From Laburnicola sp. R22_1 (taxonomy: Eukaryota; Ascomycota; Dothideomycetes; Pleosporales; Didymosphaeriaceae): 64,000 nucleotides of DNA. The stretch covers positions 2,036,501 through 2,100,500 of the forward strand of contig JACONQ010000013.1 of the NCBI GenBank assembly GCA_014281115.1, in the 5' to 3' direction. Below, piece after piece: positions 55,478-64,000 of the stretch; the first letter of the stretch is position 1; each line of letters opens with the position of its first letter. The notes below the pieces were generated by a model that did not search any database, was not told where the DNA came from, and was given only the letters and a program-made list of their open reading frames with translations. Made by a program: the position numbers and the translations under genes.

Positions 55478-57161
55478 ATGCCGCCGGCCCATTTCTGGGA
55501 CGAAGATGAGGAGTTCACCGCCGCTCGCTGGGCTAGCGGTGCACGCCACGTTCGCCCACCTGTTCGAAGGGTTCGAGAAGATGACTTCGCTCGCACCTCT
55601 GAGTTCCTGGTGCCCGAGTCTCACGTCCACTCAAGCCTCCACCGCACTCGATCCCATGGCCACTCTCCAGCCCCCAATGTGACCATCTACAACACCACCC
55701 GCATGGACAACGAGAGCAGCCCTAATGTCCGAACGGAGCAGAAGAGCCCCGCCGTGACTCCCTTCCCCGAGACCCGCGGCAGAGCTCGCCGGATGCCCGG
55801 TGAATGGGGCCTTGAGGATGACATCGCAGAGGTCAGAGTGGTCAAGAAACAACACTCTCGCTCACGGTCCGGACACCATCATCACTACCGCGACCAGTCT
55901 CCTGCCCACGACTACGACAGATGGAAGCTCGAACAAGCTAACCAGCGCCTCAAAGAACAGGAAGAGAGGATAGAGATGGAGAGGCGTGAGGAGCTGATCA
56001 AGAGGAAAATGGAGCTCAAGTACATGAAAGATAGGCACGAGCGCGATGAGGAAGAAGCTAGAATCAAGATGGATGAGGAGCGTCTCAAGAGGGAGTGGGA
56101 GCTGAAGCATGAACGAGAGGAGAGGAAGAGAGCCGAGCGTGAAGAGATGGAGAAGGCGCGAGAGGAGCGCCTCAAGATGGACTGGGAGCTGAAGCTGGAG
56201 CGCGAGGAGAGGAAGAGGGCTGAAAAGCAAAGGCAAGAGGAAGAGGAGCGAAATAAGCTTATCACAGAGCACACTGCCATGTTGGAGAAGCGCGCAAGGG
56301 AGCAGGAGGAGGAGCGCAGGCGGATCATTGCTGAGAACACCTTGAAGATGGAGAAAGCTGACCGCGAGGCGAGGGAGGAACGCCAAAGGGCCGTCGACCT
56401 TTTCAACAAGGAGCAGGCCGAGAAGGAGGCGGAAGCAAAGGCTGAGCGTGACCGCGTTATCGCCGAATACGAAGCGAAGAAAGTGGCTGATGCGACCAAG
56501 GAGCAGAAGCAACGTGCCGAGCTTGCTATGCAGCTTAGGATGGAAGAAGAGGCACGGAAGCAGAGGGAGAAAGAGGAATGGGATCGCTTCTTGATGAAGC
56601 AGAAGCAGAAGGAAGAGGAAGAGAAGGCGGAGAGAGAGGCGAAGGAGAAGGAGCTGGAGGAAGAGATGCGCAAGCGCCTCGCCCAGTTTGGCTTCCAGGA
56701 CAACCAGATACACGCCATGATCAAGCCAGAAGCTGCCGCAAAACTTCAACAGGGCATGTCACCTGCGAACCCGATGCGTCTCACTCACCAGCCTACCTAC
56801 GTCAAGGTGCACAAGGAGCATCTTGCTGTTGACACTCTAGTATACTACAATATTCCATACGAGATTGATAGCGTAAGTTGTTCCACGACGGAATCAGGTC
56901 ATCGTACTAACCGTTCGATAGGTCGATCCCAACTACATCATCATCCTGCGCGAAATGGAACCTCGCGATACCGAGATTCTCTTCGAGCATACCCGTCGGC
57001 TACGCTCTCGTGGTGGTGGTACTCGTCTTCTTATCGAGGAGCGCCACGACCACGGAAAGCCCGAGTACGCTTGGGTCCGCCGGAGAAAGCCTTCCCGATC
57101 CCCTTCTCGTCGTCGAAGCTCACCGAAGAGGGTCGTTGGTCTGAAGGAGATGTTTTATTGA
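55478..57161 (+). CDS. Charged coiled-coil protein with a conserved fungal C-terminal domain
   Basis: Exons 55478-56872 and 56922-57161 give 544 residues. The start is MPPAHFWDEDEEFTAARWAS. Residues about 145-415 form an almost continuous Glu/Arg/Lys coiled coil; within it a block built on EWELK and ER-EERKRAE occurs twice, about 32 residues apart. The C-terminal part is globular and looks conserved: YVKVHKEHLAVDTLVYYNIP, YEID/VDPNYIIILREMEP and TEILFEHTRRLR, with an RS-rich end. I recall similar sequences as hypothetical proteins in many Pezizomycotina. A structural or RNA-associated role is only inferred. The 49-bp intron is needed to join EID to VDPN. Confidence 0.8.
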
Positions 57162-57788
57162 ACTGGCAGCGGACACACGAAGCGCTTGATGGATTTTCTG
57201 GATGTCCGCTGTGGGGTCAGCGAGGAAGTTGACGTCCGGTTGGGCTGGATTTCGGCTTTGAATTTGATTCTACCATGGTTTTTGTCTCCGCTCTGGGATC
57301 TGCGATGAGGGAGGAATGGGATTTGTCAAATTTTTGCGTTCTTTAGTAGTTTAGTATGGGCTGGACTATGCTTTCATCAGTTAGAATTGAATATGCTGTT
57401 GCCCTTTTATCGTACTTGATGGATTCGTGCTGCGCGTCGAACTGTAGCCATTGTCTACAACAAGTGTATGATTGGTGTGCTCTTTCGGCCCTGTTTTGCC
57501 AGTAGCTGAGCCAATGTATCTTGTCCGTCCCTCAGCAGAGCTCCAGGAGATGTTCGCTCGGTGCTCTGACATGACTGAGCACCTGGGCAAGGCTGGGGTC
57601 AGGTGACAGGTGTGAATCACTGGCACATGCATGTGGAATGATGGAGAACGCGCCAAGTGATCGTCAACAGGGTCCGTCTCCCGCATCAGATGCCTCGGCA
57701 TTTGGCACAAGGCAGGACTCACTTCCCGCCCTCATCTTCCTTCTTGGGTTTCGCATAGCATGCTGTGACTTGTCACTTTTCTGTAGAT
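57162..57788. other. Intergenic 0.63 kb
   Basis: 3' flank of the coiled-coil gene and PEX20 promoter. No gene seen. Confidence 0.6.
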
Positions 57789-59537
57789 ATGGCAGACGCT
57801 GTTTGCGGGCCCTCCAACGCCCTCCAAAACTTCCAAAAACACTCATCTGTGGACCGGACGTTGCAGCAGGACCGCCTGGTCGGTCGTCATTCGCCGTCGC
57901 AGGTCCGTATTGCTTCCAAGTGCGTTGACGTCTGGCTGACTTTTGCGTGTGTAGGGCTTCAGATCATCGCCCGGTCCCAATGCTGGCGCGTTAGACCAGG
58001 AGTTTGAAGCTTTTCAGGCCGGTCGCGCTGGTCCGCCGCAGCTTGCGTTCCAGCAGCTTCCTCTGCATCTCGCTCGTCCACCTCCTCCGCAGTTTGCTCC
58101 TGCTCCTCCTCAAGCGCCCGACTGGGCCTCCGATTTCCAGCGTCTGAATATCTCGGCTTCGCATACCCCGCAGGTACAGCAGCAGCGTGTGCCAGCCCCG
58201 AATGCTGCGTCGGCATGGCATCAAGACTTCATGAGCCAGCAGGGGCCTGCTGTGCAGACGCCGCGCTTCCAACAGAACACCTTCGGAGGCATGTCAGGAT
58301 ATGCGCGGCCTGCTTACCAGCACTCTGGCTTTGGCATGATGAATGGCACCACCATGTCAGAGGTGGCGCAGGGCAAACAACCGGCCCAGGAACCGGTTCC
58401 GCAGTTTGACGAAGCGGCGTTCGAGCGAGCTTTTGCAGATGCGCAACAGGACATGCTCGAAGAGACGGCGGTAGAGCAGACAAAGACACAAGCAGATGTC
58501 GTGTCATCACTAGAGCAGCTGGAATCTTGGGAAGAACTGCTGAAAAATGGGGACCTGGCCCTGGTGGACCGGATCTTGGGACCACCAAGTCCTGATATAC
58601 TTGAATGGAGGGAGAAGAGACCAGGTAAGCTTTTCATGCCTTCGCTTTCTATAAACAAAGCTGATCAGCCTTTGCAGGGATTTACGCTGTCCTCAGGTTA
58701 CGGAGCGCAGTTCAGCATGGCGTATCAGACGTGGCTCAGCCTTATCTGAGTGCCCTGATGCGCTTGGAAGCCTCAAACTCGCTCATGGATCAGCCCCAGG
58801 ACGCGAAATTTATCGTTGACGTACTGCAGCAGATCGTCGTCCAGGATGCTTCGCAACAGACCAAAGAGAATTGCGAACATTTGATCAGGCTTATCAACGA
58901 GCGACTCATGTCTACGTATCCGCTCCTCGCTCAACCGATAAACTCGTACCGAGCAGACATGCTACACGAACGAGCGGCGGCAGAACCGCTACACCAGCAA
59001 CCCGAACAGAAACAGGAAGGGCAGCAGCAGCAGCAGGAGCAGCCACCCCTCCACAACGACGACGAAATGGCCGAAACCGCCGGCAAACTCCTCGAACGCG
59101 TCTCGGACAACACGAGCGAAAAGTTTAAAAACAGCCAATTCCTCTCCCTCATGCGGCGCCTGCGCGACCGCGAAGTCCGCGTCGAAGGCGACAACATGGT
59201 CGAAGTCAGTAGTGCCCCGTCTACTTCTTCTCTTCAACCCTCGTCGTCCGGTCCCTCGCAACAACCACAATCGCAACAACCACACATGCAAACACCAACA
59301 ACAGCGACAACCATCCCCCCAGTCGACCCACACATCCTCTCCCACGCAGCCACAGACTTCACCCTACCCATCTACTCCGCAGACGACGACGACCTACCTC
59401 GCACCACCAACGAGTACGCTCCTCCTCCTCCTCCTCCTCCTCCTCTTGCGCTCCCTACTTCTTCCCCCGACCATGTCACTGATGAAGTCTCAGATCAATA
59501 TAGCTACTATAACGTCTACGGCGAGTACCACCGATAA
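57789..59537 (+). CDS. PEX20: Peroxin 20, co-receptor for PTS2 protein import
   Basis: Exons 57789-57902, 57955-58624 and 58678-59537 give 547 residues. The N-terminus MADAVCGPSNALQNFQKH carries the Pex20 Cys (residue 6) used for recycling-type ubiquitination. GFRSSPGPNAG follows the first intron. WxxxF motifs that bind Pex14/Pex13 are seen (WASDF near 90, WHQDF near 126). The C-terminal conserved block is AETAGKLLERVSD...KFKNSQFLSLMRRLRDREVRVEGD. Pex20 works with Pex7 to bring PTS2 cargo to the peroxisome. After this block there is a Ser/Pro/Thr-rich tail with an eight-Pro run, making the protein longer than I expect for Pex20. A different frame past the stop (59540-59715) stays open, so the true 3' end may be spliced differently. 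Confidence 0.9.
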
Positions 59538-60803
59538 CGATGACGACCACGGAGCCGGCAACGACAACGACACCGACACAACGACACGCATACCGGTTCT
59601 AGAGCAGGATTTTGATCTGTGGAGGGAGGAGGGTGTGGGTGTGGGTGGGAGGATGGGCGGGTTGGCGAGGAATGGGTTGAGGACGGGGGTGGAGGAGGTT
59701 GTGCACTTTCGTTGAGAGAGAGAGAAAGAGGGGGTGGTTGTTGTTGCTTGTTTTGCGCGCTGGACGACAGCTGTTTGGATGGCGGAGCTCGAGCTTGAGC
59801 TTGAGCTTGAGCTTGAGCCTGAGCCTCCTCGACTTGGAGCGAGCGATACTACTTTGCCTGGGAAATACGGAGGAATGCCTGGTGCTTGGTTGGTTGGTCT
59901 GTTGTCCTTCCTCCAGGAAGAGTCCGACTGCTAGTCGCCAGCGACTCTGGCGCTGGGCTGGGCGTTGGGGTGTCGGATACGATACGATACGATACGACAC
60001 AAAGCGAGAATCCCTACCTCAAGGAACAGGAACAGTCTCTCTGTCTGCTCTGGCTTGATGTATATAGAAGAGTTCATTCATATATGATTGTATAGAACCC
60101 GCCGAGCATATCTCATCTATCCATGCAGTTGTGATATCATAGCATAGCATATCCTAGGTCGGCAGCGTACACCGTATATAACAACAAATTTGCACAACAA
60201 CATCACAACAGCACGGGAAGCACATAGTAAGCTCGACTCGTCACCAAGCATCTACACTCTTCTCTTCACACCAAAGTGTTTCCGCCTAACGTTCTAACCC
60301 GACCATAATAGGCCTGTGAGATGAGACCGTACGAAACCGTCACCCCAAGATGCACATGCCCAAAATCCAAGTAGACATACTTCAACTTCACAAGCTCCAT
60401 TGACATCACGAAGGGGCAGTAACAAGAGTTGTGATTCTGATTTCATTGCAAATCGACAAAGACTCGGAACCATAGTAACTAGTATACAGCAAGTGTGTGA
60501 ATTTGGGCTATCAGTGCCGTATCGTGAACGGAGCACAGCCTGCAGCGGTTCGAGAGGCGCAGGAAGCGCAAGAGAACGTGCACGCCGCACTATCCGCTAC
60601 GTTCGAGAGCCCAAAGCACTCGTCAATAGGGGTATCAATCGTAACATAGAACTACACCGCCTCATTTTGGCCAGTGTTGTATCCATAAAGTAAACCATTC
60701 ATAACACCAAGATGCGTGGTCGTGATGCGCTGGACCGGTGATGTAGAGCGGAGGCGACATGTAGCCTGGCTCGCGACTGAGAAGCCGATCACAAGTAACC
60801 GTC
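59538..60803. other. Convergent intergenic region, 1.27 kb, with simple repeats
   Basis: Holds a GAGCTT hexamer repeat (59785-59826) and a GATAC pentamer run near 59978-59998. The rest is 3'-flank sequence. No supported gene except the possible alternative PEX20 end up to 59715. Confidence 0.55.
59785..59826. repeat. Hexanucleotide microsatellite (GAGCTT/GAGCCT)7
   Basis: Seven consecutive 6-bp units, the first GAGCTC and the last two GAGCCT. Confidence 0.85.
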
Positions 60804-62074
60804 CTAGTCGCTGTCGTTGTCGTTCAAGTAGCGCTCGTAACGAGCGGCATCATCCTCTGTATCGGAGGCGTTGCCCTGGTTCTTACTCTTCTTGAACTTG
60901 GGACGATCCTCCGCGATGGTGATATCCAGATTGTTCTTGTTGTACCGTCTTCCGTGGTAGGCCTTGGCAAACGCCTCAGCGCTCTCGAAAGTCTTGAAGC
61001 GCACCGATACAATGCCCTGTGGCTCCTTATCGTAAAGGACCACCTTGGTGACGTCGCCATACTTCTCCGCAGCTCCGCGCATGTCCTCCTTGATCTCCAT
61101 AATGGCCGTATCGTCGTCCTTGAGGTGAGCCAACTGGAACGCACGCTTGATGATGGCCATCTTGGCCCACTTGTTCTTCTTCGGCGCAAATGTCTCGGCT
61201 GCCTCCTCCTCGCTCTCGGACCACTCCGTGAGCTTGCTAAAAGAAGGTTAGACGGGTAGTCTATGACTAGCGGAGCGGAACACTCGCCGGTTTAGATTGG
61301 CGCGGTTGCGCTCGGCAGCCTTGCGGTCCTTGCGCTGAAGCTTCGAGGCCACGACATTGCCGTCCGTGTGTTTCTTGAACGACATGTCTGCCGCTTGGAC
61401 ACGAACGGTGCCGTTGGAGTGGTCACCGAGTCGGAATTCGTACTCATCCATCATATTGATGGCCAGGGTAACAGATTCCTTCTTGAAGTAGACAATCAGG
61501 GCTTCACCATTGAAGTCCCCCGACTCATCCGCGTACATCTTGATTCGGGGATTGCCCTCGACGCCCTGATCGATGATGCCGTACTTGGCGAAGATCTCGT
61601 TGATCTCCTCGAAGGTGGCGTCGCGCGGAATGTTGGTCACGTAGACCGCGCGGTTCTCGGGAGCCTTCTTCTCCTCGAGCTTGGGCTGCTTCTTTGAGCT
61701 CCCCTGGTGCAAGTTAGCATGGTTGTAGAGATCGAAACGCAGTCATGACTTACATTGGCGGAAGTGGGATGCTCTTTCCTCTTCTGGTGTCCGTAGGTGC
61801 TATTCTCATCACTCTCAGAGTTAGCATGGATCCTCTCTTGTCGCTGAACGTCATCTGGGTCTTGTGGCTGGATGTTAACTGGCGTGCTGTTGAATTGTCG
61901 CTGGCTGTTAGCTGGGTTGTCACGCATAGCGCTTTCGTCCATTTCCCTAAGCTGAACATTATTAGAATCTCCGCCGCCTGCACTATGTTTCGCTCCCCTA
62001 ATTCTTACGAATTCTTCTAGCTCATAGTCGGGCTCTTCGCGGGAAGCATAGTCGGTCTCTTCGCGGGAAGACAT
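60804..62074 (-). CDS. CUS2: TatSF1/Cus2-type U2 snRNP splicing factor
   Basis: Minus-strand exons 62074-61754, 61703-61288 and 61236-60804 give 389 residues. RRM1 near residue 124 reads RAVYVTNIPRDATFEEI, with PRIKMYADESGDFNGEALIVY and VRVQAADMSFKK following. A Lys/Arg-rich linker (LQRKDRKAAERNRANLNR) leads to the second, UHM-like RRM: KWAKMAIIKRAFQLAHLK, KYGDVTKVVLYDKEPQGIV and SVRFKTFESAEAFAKAYHGR. The family binds U2 snRNP/SF3b and helps prespliceosome formation. The Asp/Tyr N-terminal region does not resemble the aromatic segment often seen in relatives. The second intron uses a GC donor (GCGAGT), needed to join NR to KLTEW in frame. The start region has a tandem 21-bp duplication. Confidence 0.9.
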
Positions 62075-63304
62075 TATGAGTAGTGATGCTGGTGTTGACG
62101 GTGTTGCGAAGGCAGCCAATGCACAAGGCTCTATGCAGTGTTTACTTTTGAGGCAAACCCGCTCCGCTCACAGCAAGCTGATTGAGACGGATATTTGCCC
62201 AGACGAATCGTTGTTGAAGTTGTGGACGGTAGAGGATAGCTGTTCAGCTGGAGAAGAGAGACGATAGCTGTCGAGGCGATATTGACGGTGCGCTCGAGGC
62301 AAAGGTGGGGGTGCGCAAGGCAAAGCTGTCGGCAGCCGGGGGGATCGAAATATGCGCACGAGCCAGCAGGGTAGCCTGGAGCACGGGCAATCACGGGGGT
62401 TTGGTGCCGGGCAGGCCGATTGTTTGTCGAGTCGGCGCGGCAACGAGAGGGCGTCGAGTTCTGCATTCACTTAGTACAGCGTGTGGAAAGCATCGGGAGT
62501 ACAACCGACCTTGTTCGTGCGCTCAGTGGGTTGCTGCATGGCGGATCCTCGGCCGTTAGTCAACTGAAGGGTGCATGCTGTGCAGCAATGCGATCCCGAG
62601 GGCGCAGATGGACCTACACTGAGGGTCGCTGGGCATTGAGAAGGGTGCCTGGAGATTGTGGGATGGGTGCGAGTGATGGAGGTGTTGGTGTGCTGGCTGT
62701 AGATGGTTGGAAGGTTGGATGGTTGATGGTTGGAAAGCTGGAAGAGGAAGAAGACGAGCAGCTGATGAGACATGCAAGGTGGTGCACGGGCGTGACTACC
62801 CCACCAGCGAATGCAGGGATGCCACCTACCATACCATGCCTCCACCGTTTCATTCTTCGCATGTCAAGGAAGCATAACTATTTATACAAATTTGCTGTGC
62901 TATCTATATGGCTCTGCCCACCTCGCTGTCGAGTCCTTTGGAGTTGACTCGGAGGCCTTACCACCTCCAGGGCTCCAGCGACCAGCGCTCCGGATGTAGG
63001 GGTAGCACCAAAGCATTTAAAACTCTGCAGCCTTACAATACCCCTGATATGGTTCCAAAATAAGAAGAATTTTAGCTTTGTGGGTACGCAAACCCAGACT
63101 ACGAAGTTGGTTTTCGTAGTTTACATCTACCCCATCCTATATCTGCTCAGTTCTTACTGCCATGTTCCTACCATGCAGTGTCCGCTGGAGAGAAATAACA
63201 CGAGGTACATGGTAATACGATACATCACTGATATAGCCGCCCTATGATTCGCAAAAACCGTCCTCAAACACCATTCAACAAGCGTCAATTTTCAATCTCC
63301 AACT
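62075..63304. other. Intergenic 1.2 kb, no gene seen
   Basis: Promoter of the splicing-factor gene and 3' flank of the last gene. A 175-codon plus-strand frame (62420-62947) starts at a non-ATG codon and is treated as chance. Confidence 0.55.
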
Positions 63305-64000
63305 TTATGAATAAGGCGAAGCATGTTCGGTGCTTCGAATTCCATATACCGGCATCGAGCTCCAAGCCATAGCTTCCGTAGTAGAGGACATGTGATAGGA
63401 TGTATGATCATATGGCAGGGACCTATACACAGTCATTAATAACCCCAAAAGTCAGGGGCAATAGCACTCACAGTCCTGAAAATCCATTCGACGAAGACGT
63501 AGCCTCCGAGCCCAGAGACACCGGTGTATGCGGTCGCATCAACTGCTCATAAGTGGGGAAAAGCGCCTGTGTCCTCGACGTGGTCAAAAGATCGGATGTA
63601 AAGTTCGTATCGCAAAACGTGGATGCCGATTCAAATAGAAAGGGATGCGGTTCCGTGAGACCGTTGTCATTTGAAGAAGTAGGACACCACGGCGTGCTCC
63701 AGTCTTCTCCGCTTGTCTGACTACTGTACGAGCTGCCTCTGCCTGGCGTTGCACCTTGCCCATTTTCGACGCCGACTGCGGCGTATTCAAACAGATACGG
63801 ACTTGGGGATCTCGTGGAAAGGGAATGGGTATCGTCAAGAGAGCCTGGTTGGCGGGTATCGGGGGTCTGGAGTAACGTTGGCTGCGAAGACTGGGGGCCC
63901 AGACTGCGCGTAACATCGTTTCTGCCTATCGAAAGCACCTTAGCGGGATGATAGGGGAGAAGTGTGTTGCAGGAAGTGCATACCTGGCTGAGAACTGAAC
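63305..64000 (-). CDS. Unidentified Ser/Thr-rich protein, 3' part only
   Basis: The minus-strand frame enters from beyond 64000 and runs to 63472, where a strong GTGAGT donor follows; the last exon is 63422-63305. Without this intron the protein stops at FSGL; with it, it continues SLPYDHTSYHMSSTTEAMAW...YGIRSTEHASPYS. Visible sequence is Ser/Thr/Pro-rich with short hydrophobic-acidic pieces (SPSPYLFEYAAVGVE, PHPFLFESASTF), reminiscent of the disordered or activation region of a transcription factor (inference). A VCTSCNTLLPYHP stretch at the window edge may be zinc-binding or may be intronic: a GTATGC donor at about 63983 and a TAAG acceptor at 63939 would remove it. Confidence 0.6.

Noticed and set aside
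55862..56749. Long Leu- or Ser-rich minus-strand frames of 270-295 codons
   Set aside because: Exact antisense of the Glu/Arg coiled-coil gene, whose codons read backwards as Leu and Ser.
62420..62947. Plus-strand frame of 175 codons
   Set aside because: No ATG start near its beginning and no motif; about one such frame is expected by chance in this window.

Overview
The window reads as chromosomal DNA of a filamentous ascomycete (Pezizomycotina; Dothideomycetes is an impression only). Genes lie on both strands. Most are split by short introns of about 45-120 bp with GTRNGT donors, CTRAC-like branch sites and YAG acceptors. Several families are typical of this group: a CFEM GPI-anchored protein, a Rds1/ferritin-like protein, PEX20, a DUF3824-type protein, a Hem25 carrier, SSD1 and an 'allergen-like' His-rich protein. 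About 20 protein genes can be modelled exon by exon. Nearly every model was checked by continuous codon phase across its splice sites. The first and last genes run off the window.

Layout: 0-8.3 kb holds a Byr4-like septation regulator (partial), a secreted PQQ/sorbosone-dehydrogenase-like enzyme and an F-box protein. From 8.3 to 12.7 kb there is a 4.4-kb gap with no convincing gene. It contains a one-strand array of modules, each a TATA box followed about 57 bp later by ACTAAAA; this is the least explained structure in the window. Next come SEC13 (minus strand, with a first exon that is only the ATG), an orphan ORF, a CFEM protein and an alpha/beta hydrolase. From 20.3 to 24.8 kb two head-to-head genes share an unusual His-rich module. 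Then follow a 2',3'-cyclic-nucleotide phosphodiesterase, GLE1 and SSD1, so 24.9-33.6 kb is a run of RNA-related genes. A Rds1-like protein and an MFS transporter follow.

From 40.4 to 45.2 kb lies an amino-acid permease pseudogene. It is broken by a 3,126-bp hAT transposon with perfect 8-bp target duplications and 25-bp inverted repeats. The gene also carries an internal coding deletion and a one-base frameshift. The transposase is nearly intact but has one in-frame stop.

From 45.6 to 64 kb: a conserved hypothetical gene, an eIF2-alpha kinase (HRI/IfkB type), a Hem25 glycine carrier, a DUF3824-type protein, a charged coiled-coil protein, PEX20, a TatSF1/CUS2-type splicing factor and the 3' part of an unidentified Ser-rich gene. 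Most are housekeeping functions (secretion and nuclear pore, mRNA export, translation control, peroxisome import, splicing) with no sign of a biosynthetic cluster. No rRNA, tRNA or CRISPR array was recognised. All functional names come from motif recognition by eye, without database searching.
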